Assembly (NCBI GenBank): GCA_022425485.1
Contig: JAKMFL010000033.1
Location: 1-64,000, forward strand
Length of the DNA: 64,000 nucleotides
Origin: Alphaproteobacteria bacterium
GTDB lineage: Bacteria > Pseudomonadota > Alphaproteobacteria > Puniceispirillales > Puniceispirillaceae
Direction of reading: 5' to 3'
Each line of letters opens with the position of its first letter. Within the stretch, counting starts at the first letter, position 1. The position numbers and the translations under genes are program-made. Below the pieces are notes generated by a model. That model was not told where the DNA came from and made no database searches. It saw only the letters and a list, made by a program, of their open reading frames with translations. This document shows, piece by piece, positions 38,638-48,111 of this stretch.

Positions 38638-38673
38638 ATAATTTGTCCCTGAAGGGCAGTTTTTATACCTGCA

Positions 38674-39318
38674 CTAGTCCCATTCGATTTTGAAATGAGT
38701 AGCCAGATCCTTAATTTGGGCATCGTCCATGATAGTGGGTTTCATGCCTTTGAGTAATAGACATAACTTAGCGGTCTCTTCTAATTCTTCAATGGCAAAT
38801 ACAGCAGCTTCTAACTCTAGTCCAGCAACAACTGGCCCATGGCTAGCCAACATCACTGCCGAGCGCTTGCCAGCAAGCGAGCGCACCGCATCCCCCATCG
38901 CTGGATCGCCCGGCCGAAAATAAGGCAGTAATTCAACCCTGCCAAGCCGCATCACCGAATAGGCTGTCAAAGGCGGCAGAAAAGGGGTGCCATCTTGCGG
39001 GGTCACCATAGATAGCGCGACCGAATGGCTAGAATGTAAATGCACTACTGCCCCTGTATTTTGGCGACTTTCATAAAAGGCGCTATGCAGCGACATTTCC
39101 TTGGTTGGGGCATCCCCGGACAGCAACGCTCCAGTATCGCTGATATGGGAAAGCTGGCCGGGATCAAGACGGCCAAAGCAGGCACCAGTAGGCGTAACCA
39201 ATAAGCTATTATCCGCCAAGCGAACAGAAATATTACCACTTGCCCCAGCCGTCAGACCGCGATCAAACATGGATTTTGCCAGCATACAAATCTGCTCACG
39301 TGTCTTTGCATTACTCAT
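38674..39318 (-). CDS. otnC: 3-oxo-tetronate 4-phosphate decarboxylase (class II aldolase family)
   Basis: Zinc-dependent class II aldolase/adducin fold, 214 residues. It is assigned as OtnC because it directly follows otnK; OtnC decarboxylates 3-oxo-tetronate 4-phosphate to dihydroxyacetone phosphate and CO2. Visible features: AGASGNISVRL, TKEMSLHSAFYE and the zinc ligands in AVVHLHSSHSVALS, with a later ASHGPVVAG. A frame extends upstream to 39480 inside otnK, but the ATG at 39318 with AAGGCG is the likely start. Last gene of the zwf-to-otnC run. Confidence 0.88.
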   Translation of the reverse strand: MSNAKTREQICMLAKSMFDRGLTAGASGNISVRLADNSLLVTPTGACFGRLDPGQLSHISDTGALLSGDAPTKEMSLHSAFYESRQNTGAVVHLHSSHSVALSMVTPQDGTPFLPPLTAYSVMRLGRVELLPYFRPGDPAMGDAVRSLAGKRSAVMLASHGPVVAGLELEAAVFAIEELEETAKLCLLLKGMKPTIMDDAQIKDLATHFKIEWD

Positions 39319-39349
39319 CGCCTTACCCCTTGCTCGCCAGCCTATCTGC

Positions 39350-40615
39350 CTATTTTCCTGCAAGGCAGTCTGCTGCCTTAAGGAAGAAATCCTCTGCGCC
39401 GAAATTGCCGCTTTTAAGGGCAAGGGTGAGGGCGGGGCCGCCGCGTAAGGCCGGCACGCCCGGGTCAATCTCTGGCCCAATAATCAGCGCTGGCAGGCCA
39501 AGCGCTTCAACAACCGCACCAGACGTCTCACCGCCAGCAACTATCAGCCGGCTAGCCATATCATTAACCACCGCAACAGCCAACGCACCAAAGAAACTCT
39601 CAAACGCTTCTGCTGCTAGCTCACGGCCAAATTCTTGCTGAATTTTGCGCACCTCTTCTGGCTCTGCAGAACTATATATCAGCGGCACCGCATCGGGGCT
39701 TGCCGCCAATGTTTCTTCTGCCCATGCCAGCGCGTCTGATATCCCAAACTCCCCTGTAATGACCGCAGCGCTATCTAGGGCTAATACTGGCTGTCCAGCT
39801 GCCTTATGGGCAGCTATCTGGGCACGGGTAGCTGCCGCGCAAGATCCACAAATGGCCACACATTTTCCAGCCTCACCTGTCCAGTTTTGTGCGCTATGTT
39901 TGCCTCCAGCTAGCCCATCAAAATTTTGCGGCAAGCCGATAGCAATTCCAGAACCACCGGTGACGAGCTTCTGTGATTTCAATGCCTTGCCTACAACCAT
40001 CAAATCCTCATCATTAATGGCGTCCACAATCATGTAATTTCTGCCAGCAGCGGCTTCATCAGCCATTTTCTGGCGCACTTGGCTATCCCCTTGCCGCACA
40101 TCTTCATAAGCCACATGACCAATTTTTGTTCCTGTTTGCAGAGCCAGCCATTTACGCAAATCAGATTCTGTCATTGGATTTAAAGGATGGTCTTTTAACG
40201 GGCTATCCGATAGCAATTCTTGGCCTACAAACAGATGTCCTTGATAAATAGACCGCCCCGTAGTTGGAAACGCAGGACAGAAAATGACCTGCTTTGCGGA
40301 AAGCCTTTCTGCCAGTGCCATGGCCACCTGACCAATATTACCTTCTGGGGTCGAATCAAAGGTCGAACAATATTTGAAAAAGAATTGCTCACAGCCTTGT
40401 GCTTGCAGCCAGTCAAGCGCGGCAAGCGATTGGGCAATGGCCTCATCAACCGGAATAGAACGCGATTTTAGCGCAACAATACCTGCGTCAACATCACCAG
40501 CAGCCGGCATATCTGGTATGCCCGAATATTGAACCACATGCATGCCTGCTTTGGTGAGCATATTTCCAAGATCGCTGGAACCTGTAAAATCATCACCTAT
40601 ACAACCCAGATACAT
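39350..40615 (-). CDS. otnK: 3-oxo-tetronate kinase (DUF1537 family)
   Basis: ATP-dependent kinase of 421 residues that phosphorylates 3-oxo-tetronates made from threonate or erythronate. N-terminal LGCIGDDFTGSSDLGNML, the substrate region FKYCSTFDSTPEGNIGQ and the C-terminal VVAGGETSGAVVEALG with GPEIDPGVP are hallmarks of the OtnK family. It sits 31 bases after pgi and 31 bases before otnC. The dehydrogenase (DenD/LtnD) and isomerase (OtnI) needed to make its substrate are not in the window, so they must be elsewhere or substituted. Confidence 0.92.
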   Translation of the reverse strand: MYLGCIGDDFTGSSDLGNMLTKAGMHVVQYSGIPDMPAAGDVDAGIVALKSRSIPVDEAIAQSLAALDWLQAQGCEQFFFKYCSTFDSTPEGNIGQVAMALAERLSAKQVIFCPAFPTTGRSIYQGHLFVGQELLSDSPLKDHPLNPMTESDLRKWLALQTGTKIGHVAYEDVRQGDSQVRQKMADEAAAGRNYMIVDAINDEDLMVVGKALKSQKLVTGGSGIAIGLPQNFDGLAGGKHSAQNWTGEAGKCVAICGSCAAATRAQIAAHKAAGQPVLALDSAAVITGEFGISDALAWAEETLAASPDAVPLIYSSAEPEEVRKIQQEFGRELAAEAFESFFGALAVAVVNDMASRLIVAGGETSGAVVEALGLPALIIGPEIDPGVPALRGGPALTLALKSGNFGAEDFFLKAADCLAGK

Positions 40616-40646
40616 TGCTATCCCCTCATCGTAAAAATGGTAAAGG

Positions 40647-42152
40647 CTATTTCAGCCTATCAATAAAAGCGCGGGCAGCTGGACTAAACTGGCTGAGATC
40701 AGCATCAGACTGCAGACTGTTTGCCATCTGTTTGCCAAGCTCCACCCCCCACTGATCAAAACTATTCACATCCCAGATAAACCCTGAAACTACCGTAATA
40801 TGTTCGTATAATGCTAGCAAGCGCCCCAATGCGTAAGGGGTTGTTTTATCCCAACTTAACAAAATTGTTGGCCGATTACCCGGAAAATGACGATGTGGCT
40901 CAGCCGTATTTTTCGAGCCAAGTGCCAAAGCTTCTGCTTGGGCAACCGCATTGATAGCCAGCATTCTATGGCTAGCCTGCCATTTTGCATCTTCTAGTCC
41001 TTTTGCTGGTTGCAGAGCTATTAAGATATCGATAGGCGTGACATCAACACCCTGATGCAACCATTGAAAAAAACTATGCTGACTATTGGTGCCAGGCTCA
41101 CCCCAAATCAGCGGCCCAGCTGGCGCATCTAGCGGCTGACCCGCGCGGTTTACCTGCTTGCCATTACTTTCCATTTCCAGTTGCTGTGCCCATGCAGGCA
41201 GACGCGCTAGGCGCTGATCATAAGGCATCAACCCATAAGTAGGAGCCTTTAAATAGCTGCGGTGCCAAACGCGCAACAGCCCCATAATGACGCCTATATT
41301 CTGGCCAAACTCACCTTCCCTTACATGCCTGTCCATAGCGTGCGCACCAGCCAGCATTTCTGAAAAATTATGGCTGCCGATAGCTATCATCACGGATAGG
41401 CCAACCGCAGACCATAGCGAATAACGCCCGCCCACCCCTTCGGCAAAGGAAAAAATCTGTGCCTCTGGAATACCCCAATCGCGGGCACGCTTATCATAAG
41501 CAGTCACGGCTGCCATTGCTGTATTCGGTGCCACGCCATACTCTTCCAGCCAGCTTTTTGCAAGCTCAGCATTGGCAAGGGTTTCAGCCGTAGTAAAGGT
41601 CTTTGAGGTGATAATAAATAGCGTTTTATCTGCCTCACATTTTGCCAGTACATCATGCAAATCGCTAGGGCAGATATTGCCAACATAATAGCATTCCGGC
41701 CCATCATGATAACCAGCAAGCGCCCCTGCCACCATCGCTGGCCCCAGATCAGAGCCGCCTATGCCCAAATTCACAATCGCGTTAATATCACCAGCGCTGC
41801 GCACCTTATCTGCAAAGGCGCATAGACGCATATATTCATCAGACTGCCCGCGTTCGGGGCGGCGCAAATCACAATGCACAACAGGCCGGCTTTCCGTTAC
41901 ATTAATAGCTGCGCCAGAAAACATTTCCTCCAGACGTGCCTTTAGGCCACGCGCTTGTGCCAGCTCCAGCAATAAGGACAGGGCCTCGCTATCAATGGGC
42001 TGACGGGTACAGTCAGCTTCTAAATCCTCAAAGCGAAAGATGAGCTTATCGCGGCTTGGCGCACGCATCAGATCAGACAGGCGGGTATCTGCTAGTCTGG
42101 CGGCAGCCGCTTCTAATGCCTTATGAATCTCTATTTCATTTTTATCTGACAT
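40647..42152 (-). CDS. pgi: glucose-6-phosphate isomerase
   Basis: Interconverts glucose 6-phosphate and fructose 6-phosphate. 501 residues, slightly shorter than E. coli Pgi. Conserved blocks: VNLGIGGSDLGPAMV, TSKTFTTAETLANA, VGGRYSLWSAVGL, WGEPGTNSQHSFFQWLHQG with the catalytic Glu and His, and the C-terminal SFDQWGVELGKQMA. Follows eda by 90 bases that contain a tandem repeat. Within an Entner-Doudoroff operon it would recycle fructose 6-phosphate back to glucose 6-phosphate for Zwf, or serve gluconeogenesis. Confidence 0.95.
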   Translation of the reverse strand: MSDKNEIEIHKALEAAAARLADTRLSDLMRAPSRDKLIFRFEDLEADCTRQPIDSEALSLLLELAQARGLKARLEEMFSGAAINVTESRPVVHCDLRRPERGQSDEYMRLCAFADKVRSAGDINAIVNLGIGGSDLGPAMVAGALAGYHDGPECYYVGNICPSDLHDVLAKCEADKTLFIITSKTFTTAETLANAELAKSWLEEYGVAPNTAMAAVTAYDKRARDWGIPEAQIFSFAEGVGGRYSLWSAVGLSVMIAIGSHNFSEMLAGAHAMDRHVREGEFGQNIGVIMGLLRVWHRSYLKAPTYGLMPYDQRLARLPAWAQQLEMESNGKQVNRAGQPLDAPAGPLIWGEPGTNSQHSFFQWLHQGVDVTPIDILIALQPAKGLEDAKWQASHRMLAINAVAQAEALALGSKNTAEPHRHFPGNRPTILLSWDKTTPYALGRLLALYEHITVVSGFIWDVNSFDQWGVELGKQMANSLQSDADLSQFSPAARAFIDRLK

Positions 42153-42198
42153 AGTTTTTTTTCCGTAGCTTTTTTCTTACCGAAGACCGCCTCTGGCT

Positions 42199-42233
42199 TT
42201 CTGCATCACTTACTTCTGCATCACTTACTTCTG
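42199..42233. repeat. 15-bp tandem duplication between eda and pgi
   Basis: Unit ttctgcatcacttac occurs twice (42199-42213, 42214-42228) and begins a third time (ttctg, to 42233). It occupies much of the 90-base eda-pgi spacer, starting just after the eda stop in the transcribed direction. Confidence 0.9.
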
Positions 42234-42242
42234 GGCCGCTTA

Positions 42243-42866
42243 TTATTGGCCTATTTGCGAAGCGGCGCGTGCATTCTCCGCAATAGCCTTGAAATTTTGC
42301 TCTGCAATAAGCTTTTGTGGGGCAACCCAGCTGCCACCCAGGCAGGGTATATTACCAAGCGCGAGCCAGTCTGGTGCCGTAGCAAGGGTAATACCGCCCG
42401 TTGGGCAGAACTGAAATTGCGGCAACGGGCTTATCAGCGCTTTCAGAAAATTTAAGCCGCCCGCAGCCGTGGCAGGGAAGAATTTCAAAACTGAGAAGCC
42501 TTTCTCGCCAAGTGCCATCATCTCAGATACGGTGCTTGCCCCGGGCAATAACGGCAAGCTTGCCGCTTTACAGCCTTCTATCAATGCGTCTGTAGCGCCC
42601 GGACTAACCGCAAAACACCCGCCTGCATCCCGCACGCGAGCTGCATTTTCCGCACTCATTACAGTACCTGCACCAACGAGCAAATCAGGGCAGGCCCTCG
42701 CCATCGCTTCTATTGCATCCAAAGCTTCGGGCGTACGCAACGTTACTTCAGCGGTTTTAATGCCGCCCTCTAGCAGCGCATTCCCAAGCGCGCTAGCATC
42801 ACGCGCCTTATCGATAACAATGACCGGCATTATCCGGCCGGCTGCGATAATATTTTGAATATTCAT
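42243..42866 (-). CDS. eda: 2-keto-3-deoxy-6-phosphogluconate aldolase
   Basis: Class I aldolase that splits KDPG into pyruvate and glyceraldehyde 3-phosphate. 207 residues. The Schiff-base lysine is Lys128 in GFSVLKFFPAT, with the catalytic Glu40 in TAEVTLRTPEA and LVGAGTVMS typical of the family. The ATG shares one base with the edd stop (TAATG), indicating translational coupling. Cytosolic. Confidence 0.95.
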   Translation of the reverse strand: MNIQNIIAAGRIMPVIVIDKARDASALGNALLEGGIKTAEVTLRTPEALDAIEAMARACPDLLVGAGTVMSAENAARVRDAGGCFAVSPGATDALIEGCKAASLPLLPGASTVSEMMALGEKGFSVLKFFPATAAGGLNFLKALISPLPQFQFCPTGGITLATAPDWLALGNIPCLGGSWVAPQKLIAEQNFKAIAENARAASQIGQ

Positions 42867-44731
42867 TAAACTTCCCCTGCGTTCTGGCTAGACATTTGGC
42901 CTAACAATGTTACGCCCCCACCTTGTTCTGCATCGCCTGCGCTGTTTCGCATAGCCGCCATTAACCCACGTCCAAATCCGCTTTTATTCAAAACAAAATC
43001 TGTCTTAGGCGGCCGCGCAGATAAATCAGCATCAACACTTAGCGCGCCCGTGACCGCATCAAGGGTGATGATATCGCCCTCTGCTATTTGACCAATTGGC
43101 CCACCTGCCACAGCTTCGGGGCAAAGATGGATAGCCGCTGGCACATTCCCTGACGCACCAGACATTCGGCCATCGGTAACCAATGCAACCTTAAAGCCCT
43201 TATCTTGAAGCGTGGATAGAAGCGGGGTCAAACTATGCAATTCTGGCATACCGCAGGCGCGCGGACCTTGGGCGCGGACAACAACAATACAATCTTTATC
43301 TAACCTGCCTTCTGCAAAGGCCTGCTTTACATCTGCTTCATTTTCAAAAACGACTGCTGGGGCTTTGATGATATGCCGGCTTTCCTCTACTGCCGAAATT
43401 TTAATCACTGCCCGCCCCATATTGCCAGACAGCATTTTCAGTCCGCCTGTTTTAGCATGTGGGCGAATGGTGGGGCGCAAAATCTCTTCATCTGCTGACA
43501 TCTCAGGCGCTGCACGCCAAGCAATATCATTACCTGCCAAGATAGGCTCCACCGCGCAATCTTCTATATTTTCGCCATAGATAGAGGCCGCACTTCCATC
43601 TAGCAACCCTTCTTCAAGCAAGGTGCGCATTACAAATCCGATACCGCCCGCAGCATGAAACTGATTTACATCTGCTTTGCCATTTGGATAGACCCGCGCC
43701 AATAGCGGAATAATATCTGAGAGATCAGCAAAATCTTCCCAGCGCAAATCAATGCCTGCTGCTGCTGCCATCGCTGGCAGATGCAGTGTATGGTTGGTTG
43801 AGCCGCCCGTAGCGTGCAAGCCAATAATTGCATTGATGAAAGAACGCTCGTCCAAAATCTGGCCAAGTGGGCGCGGCTGTCCAGAACGTCGATGGATAGC
43901 TACCGCCTGATGCACAGCCTTTGCTGTCATGGCGTGGCGCAAGTCACTATGTGGGTGCACAAAAGCAGAGCCGGGAAGATGCAACCCCATAATTTCCATT
44001 AACATCTGATTGGAATTTGCGGTGCCATAAAAGGTACAGGTGCCTGCCGCATGATAAGCTGCAATCTCTGCTTTTAGGAGCTCGGCACGTCCTATTTCCC
44101 CCCTAGCAAAAGCTTTGCGAATTTGCGCTTTTTCAGCATTTGGCAGACCAGATTCCATTGGCCCTGCAGGAACAAAAATAACGGGTAGATGACCAAAGGA
44201 TAGCGCGCCCATTACCAAGCCCGGAACAATTTTATCACAGACGCCAAGACATAAAGCCGCATCATAAACATTGTGTGACAAGCCAACAGCTGTGGACATG
44301 GCAATAATATCACGGCTGAAAAGAGACAGCTCCATACCTGGCCGGCCTTGTGTCACCCCGTCACACATAGCAGGCACGCCCCCAGCCACCTGTGCCGTGG
44401 CACCCGCCTCTCTAGCCGCTGCCCGGATAAGCGCTGGATAATTCTCAAAAGGCTGATGTGCAGAAAGCATATCATTATACGCAGTGATGATGGCAATATT
44501 GGGCTTTAACGCCTCTGACTGGCTTAGCAATTCATCTTGGTCTTGCCCAGCAGCAGCAGCGACATGTGCCATATTAGAGCAGGATACAGACCGTCTGTCT
44601 GAGTCAGGCGCAATATGCATCGCTTTTATATCTGCAAGATAGGCAGAACGGCTGGCAGCGGAGCGTTCGCGCACGCGATCAAGAACCTGCTGTATTTTTT
44701 TGTGCAATGGCTTTTTTTGCAACGGCTTCAT
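42866..44731 (-). CDS. edd: 6-phosphogluconate dehydratase
   Basis: Iron-sulfur dehydratase of the IlvD/Edd family, 621 residues, converting 6-phosphogluconate to KDPG. Family features visible are [13 protein letters not shown], the [16 protein letters not shown] block, [22 protein letters not shown] with a cluster cysteine, and [28 protein letters not shown]. The C-terminal [17 protein letters not shown] is also conserved. Between pgl (22 bases upstream) and eda (one-base overlap). It commits this organism to the Entner-Doudoroff route. Confidence 0.95.
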   Translation of the reverse strand: MKPLQKKPLHKKIQQVLDRVRERSAASRSAYLADIKAMHIAPDSDRRSVSCSNMAHVAAAAGQDQDELLSQSEALKPNIAIITAYNDMLSAHQPFENYPALIRAAAREAGATAQVAGGVPAMCDGVTQGRPGMELSLFSRDIIAMSTAVGLSHNVYDAALCLGVCDKIVPGLVMGALSFGHLPVIFVPAGPMESGLPNAEKAQIRKAFARGEIGRAELLKAEIAAYHAAGTCTFYGTANSNQMLMEIMGLHLPGSAFVHPHSDLRHAMTAKAVHQAVAIHRRSGQPRPLGQILDERSFINAIIGLHATGGSTNHTLHLPAMAAAAGIDLRWEDFADLSDIIPLLARVYPNGKADVNQFHAAGGIGFVMRTLLEEGLLDGSAASIYGENIEDCAVEPILAGNDIAWRAAPEMSADEEILRPTIRPHAKTGGLKMLSGNMGRAVIKISAVEESRHIIKAPAVVFENEADVKQAFAEGRLDKDCIVVVRAQGPRACGMPELHSLTPLLSTLQDKGFKVALVTDGRMSGASGNVPAAIHLCPEAVAGGPIGQIAEGDIITLDAVTGALSVDADLSARPPKTDFVLNKSGFGRGLMAAMRNSAGDAEQGGGVTLLGQMSSQNAGEV

Positions 44732-44753
44732 ACTATTCCTCTATAAATAGGCG

Positions 44754-45416
44754 TTAATCTAACATACATAGCTGCACAGTTTTTTTGCTTTGCGCCAAAA
44801 GCATCCCCACCGGATAGCGTTGTGGGGCAGCAACGGCTTCGCCGCGCACCTCCTCTATCAGTGCTTTTTTCTCAGCGCCCTTAACCAGTAATAATAAAGC
44901 CTGACAATTTGTTAGCATGGCTAAATTCATGGTGATGCGCGGCAAAAGCGGGTTGCCTTTAGCCTCTGTCGTTAGAATTTGCGGCGGTGCACGCAAGCTA
45001 AACGCATCTGCATTATCCAGCATATCTGGAAAGAGCGAGGCAATATGCCCATCAGGCCCCATCCCTAATAGCACGACATCAAAGGGCATTTCTGCACCCG
45101 CATCTAAATCTTGAAGCCGGCTAAATTTAGCCGCCGCTACATATCCAATTAACAAATGCTCCGATACCAGCTTGATATTGCTATGCCCATCGCTTGCTTC
45201 TACCAGCCGGTCATCTGCAAGCGTGATATGCACCGCCCCCCAATTGATCTGTATAGTGGAAAGCTCAGCAAAAACACCTAGAGGGCTAGAACCGCCACAA
45301 ACAACCAAGCTTGCTTTGCCATTTGCCTCTATTGCTTTTTCCAAACGTGCAGCAATAGCCTTAGCGATTTGCTGGCTAGAGGTATTATTATGGGGTTCTG
45401 TCATGGCAGGGTACAT
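44754..45416 (-). CDS. pgl: 6-phosphogluconolactonase (DevB type)
   Basis: Hydrolyses 6-phosphoglucono-delta-lactone to 6-phosphogluconate. 220 residues, of the glucosamine-6-phosphate-isomerase-like DevB family. Motifs LVVCGGSSPLGVFAEL, HITLADDRLV (near the usual DER) and GMGPDGHIASLFPD are clear. Sits 24 bases after zwf and 22 before edd, the classical zwf-pgl-edd order. Confidence 0.93.
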   Translation of the reverse strand: MYPAMTEPHNNTSSQQIAKAIAARLEKAIEANGKASLVVCGGSSPLGVFAELSTIQINWGAVHITLADDRLVEASDGHSNIKLVSEHLLIGYVAAAKFSRLQDLDAGAEMPFDVVLLGMGPDGHIASLFPDMLDNADAFSLRAPPQILTTEAKGNPLLPRITMNLAMLTNCQALLLLVKGAEKKALIEEVRGEAVAAPQRYPVGMLLAQSKKTVQLCMLD

Positions 45417-45440
45417 TGAGGCTGGTCTGTTAAAAACAAA

Positions 45441-46904
45441 TCAGCTTTCATCCTCTCTTGGGTTTAGCCAGCTATCATTGCCATCATCAAAGAAACTATC
45501 TTCTGGGCCAAAAGTGCCCGCACGATACAAGCTTGGCGGCGTCTGGCGAGCGAGCGCGATAACGGGGTCAACAAAGGCCCACGCAGCGAGCACTTCATCA
45601 TGGCGCATAAACAAGGTTTGATTGCCTCTAGCCGTATCCATCAAAAGGCGCTCATAGGCATCTGGTAGGCGCGCCTCAAACGTATTGTCAAAAGATAGAT
45701 TAAGCTCTGACGGGAATAGGCGCATGCCCCCCGGCCCGGGCTCTTTTGAGATGAGTTGCAAGCGCAGCCCTTCTTGAGGTTGCAGCCTTATCACCAGCCG
45801 GTTCGGCAAGTCATCTTTAGCATTTGCCTGTTTGCCATTAGCGAAAATATCATGCGGCTTTTTCTTGAACGTAATGACGATTTCGCTCGCGCGCATCGCT
45901 AGCTTCTTGCCCGTGCGCACATAAAAAGGCACCCCAGCCCATCGCCAATTCTCAATACCAAGTTTTAACGCAACATAGGTTTCTGTATCCGAGCGGCCAC
46001 CGATTTCCCCCTCATATTCCTGATATTGACCGCGCATAATATCTTCTGCTTGCAACGGACGAAGCGCCTTTAAGACGCGTAATTTTTCGTCACGAACCTG
46101 ATTTGCATCAAAGTGCGAAGGCGGCTCCATCGCCACCAGACAGACCAGCTGCAAGATATGGTTTTGAACCATATCACGCAAAGCACCGCTTTCATCATAA
46201 TAGCTGCCGCGCTGACCCACCCCGACCGTTTCCGCAACGGTGATTTGCACATGATCAATAGCGTTGTTATTCCATTGACTTTCAAAAATGACATTTGCAA
46301 AACGCAGCGCCATAAGGTTTTGAACTGTCTCTTTACCCAAATAATGATCAATTCGGTAAATTTGATCTTCACTGAAGACAGAACGCACTTCCTGACTGAT
46401 TTTTTCAGCTGATGCGTAATCATGGCCTAGCGGTTTTTCCACCACCAACCGGCTCTGTGGCATGGCTAGCCCAACTTTTTCCAAAAGCTGGCAACTTGGC
46501 CCGAACAAGGCAGGTGCAACAGCTAGATAGAAAATTAACGGCCTGTCCTTGCTCGCGCCCTGCGTAAGGAAACCAGCCATCTCTTCTGCCCCATCACCTG
46601 AGGCAATATCTACAATCTGGATGGTAACAAGCTGGATAAATTCTTGCCAAAGCGTATCTGCATTCGCGGTGGTTGATAACGCATCCTGACAAAAAGGCTT
46701 TAGCTTTTCTGAAAATTCAGAAACATCAATTGGCTTGCGCGAAGTCGCTATCAGCCGGAAATTTTTACCAATCTGACCATCAATATAACGCCAAAAAAGG
46801 GCTGGGAAAATTTTGCGTAATGCAAGGTCGCCTGTGCCACCAAATATCACATAATCGCTATCTGGTATGGCCGCGCTCTGGGGAATTTGTTCTAGCATTT
46901 TCAC
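45441..46904 (-). CDS. zwf: glucose-6-phosphate 1-dehydrogenase
   Basis: Oxidises glucose 6-phosphate with NAD(P) to the lactone. 487 residues. N-terminal cofactor motif FGGTGDLALRKIFPALF, catalytic RIDHYLGKETVQNL and the downstream QWNNNAIDHVQITVAET are standard. It is the first gene of the zwf-pgl-edd-eda-pgi-otnK-otnC run. An alternative start two codons downstream (46898) cannot be excluded. The ~109-base upstream spacer should hold the operon promoter, but I could not assign boxes. Confidence 0.95.
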   Translation of the reverse strand: MKMLEQIPQSAAIPDSDYVIFGGTGDLALRKIFPALFWRYIDGQIGKNFRLIATSRKPIDVSEFSEKLKPFCQDALSTTANADTLWQEFIQLVTIQIVDIASGDGAEEMAGFLTQGASKDRPLIFYLAVAPALFGPSCQLLEKVGLAMPQSRLVVEKPLGHDYASAEKISQEVRSVFSEDQIYRIDHYLGKETVQNLMALRFANVIFESQWNNNAIDHVQITVAETVGVGQRGSYYDESGALRDMVQNHILQLVCLVAMEPPSHFDANQVRDEKLRVLKALRPLQAEDIMRGQYQEYEGEIGGRSDTETYVALKLGIENWRWAGVPFYVRTGKKLAMRASEIVITFKKKPHDIFANGKQANAKDDLPNRLVIRLQPQEGLRLQLISKEPGPGGMRLFPSELNLSFDNTFEARLPDAYERLLMDTARGNQTLFMRHDEVLAAWAFVDPVIALARQTPPSLYRAGTFGPEDSFFDDGNDSWLNPREDES

Positions 46905-47013
46905 TAACTATTTTTGAGTTTCAAAACTAGGGCGGTTCTAGCACAAAGACGGCGAATTGTCTTGTTTTAATCAAGGCCCGTTAAAAAAGCAGCCGCCTAA
47001 AAAATTTATACAT

Positions 47014-47418
47014 TTACCCTAGATGCACCGGCTGGCCATGGGGGGTATGTTTGTAGGCGTCTGCCCATCTATGTTTCATCTTGGCGATATCCTGATGTGA
47101 GGTTATCTGCTTATCACAAAGAAGCGCACAAAGCGCCCCTAGCCATGCATGATAATACGCATCATCCCCCGCATCTCCTTTGATATTATTATCAAGGCCT
47201 GCTTTGGCGAGATCAAACTCAGGCACATGCTCTTCTTTTAGCGCCTTACCCAGATATTGTGTCCATTCTGGCCAGCTAAAATGGCCAGCTTTATACAAGG
47301 ATAGCGTCAACGCAAAAAGCTCTGCATGCCAAGGAGATTGAAAGTTTCCCGGCTTATATGACGGCAACAAATTAGAGAGGTGCGCCTCTGTTTTATCGGA
47401 GTGGTTTTTATCGCTCAT
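47014..47418 (-). CDS. nitrile hydratase activator / accessory protein
   Basis: 134 residues, resembling the small NHase accessory proteins (P14K/NhlE type) that deliver cobalt by alpha-subunit swapping. The block WHAELFALTLSLYKAGHFSWPEWTQYLGKAL is homologous in style to the beta-subunit N-terminal region, as expected for this family, and YYHAWLGALCALLCDKQI follows. The ATG overlaps the beta-subunit stop by four bases (ATGA), so it is translationally coupled. Confidence 0.9.
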   Translation of the reverse strand: MSDKNHSDKTEAHLSNLLPSYKPGNFQSPWHAELFALTLSLYKAGHFSWPEWTQYLGKALKEEHVPEFDLAKAGLDNNIKGDAGDDAYYHAWLGALCALLCDKQITSHQDIAKMKHRWADAYKHTPHGQPVHLG

Positions 47419-48101
47419 ATTTTCACCGGCTGCAGATAACTCTCAAACAGATCTAGGCAAATCTCGTCCCCGGGCCGCTCAGGATCTGGGAAAAGATCGC
47501 CTGCCAGAAATCGCACGCCATAAAGATATTCCGGTGCTTCACCTTTAAAGTGCGCATGGCTATCTGGCAAAATATGCGCATCATGGCACGCGATAATCAC
47601 ACCTTTTTTAACGCTGGCATAATAGGGCAGGCGGGTATGGTTATTTTGCTGAGGGGATATTTGAGACAGGGATTTGGTCATTACAACATCACCGACAATA
47701 AAGCACGGTTCAGCAGCGATCGCTCGCCGTGTAGGCCCACCCTTTTTTAAGACAGCTGGAACCTTTGCCGCTGGCAAGGGGGTGGCGGCTATATCAGCAG
47801 CCTCCTTATTTGCCTGTCCTGCGCGTAATTCATCTGGGCTAACAAGTTGGTGGTCTACCAGTAAATTGGTCAGTCCAGCCAGCCACTTTTCGTAATAGCT
47901 AAAGCGGTTATAATCATCTGCTGGCAGGCATTCACGCGCATTTCGGGATGCATCTAAATTCCAGCGCCCTAATGCGCCAGCCGCCAATGTTAGCGCTAGC
48001 GCCCGGCCATGCCAGCCTTCTTTAAATACAGCCTCTTTGCCAAAATCAGGGACAATAGCCCCGCCCGGCAAGCCGCCCATATCATGCGGTTTGTTGCTCA
48101 T
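47415..48101 (-). CDS. nitrile hydratase subunit beta
   Basis: 228 residues. The N terminus PHDMGGLPGG is the usual beta-subunit start, followed by a helical region (WHGRALALTLAAGALGRWNLD, YEKWLAGLTNLLVD) and a C-terminal barrel with FIVGDVVMTK and LYGVRFLAGDLFPD. It forms the alpha-beta heterodimer that hydrates nitriles to amides. 10 bases downstream of the alpha gene and overlapping the activator gene. Confidence 0.93.
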   Translation of the reverse strand: MSNKPHDMGGLPGGAIVPDFGKEAVFKEGWHGRALALTLAAGALGRWNLDASRNARECLPADDYNRFSYYEKWLAGLTNLLVDHQLVSPDELRAGQANKEAADIAATPLPAAKVPAVLKKGGPTRRAIAAEPCFIVGDVVMTKSLSQISPQQNNHTRLPYYASVKKGVIIACHDAHILPDSHAHFKGEAPEYLYGVRFLAGDLFPDPERPGDEICLDLFESYLQPVKI

Positions 48102-48111
48102 ACGCGCCTGC

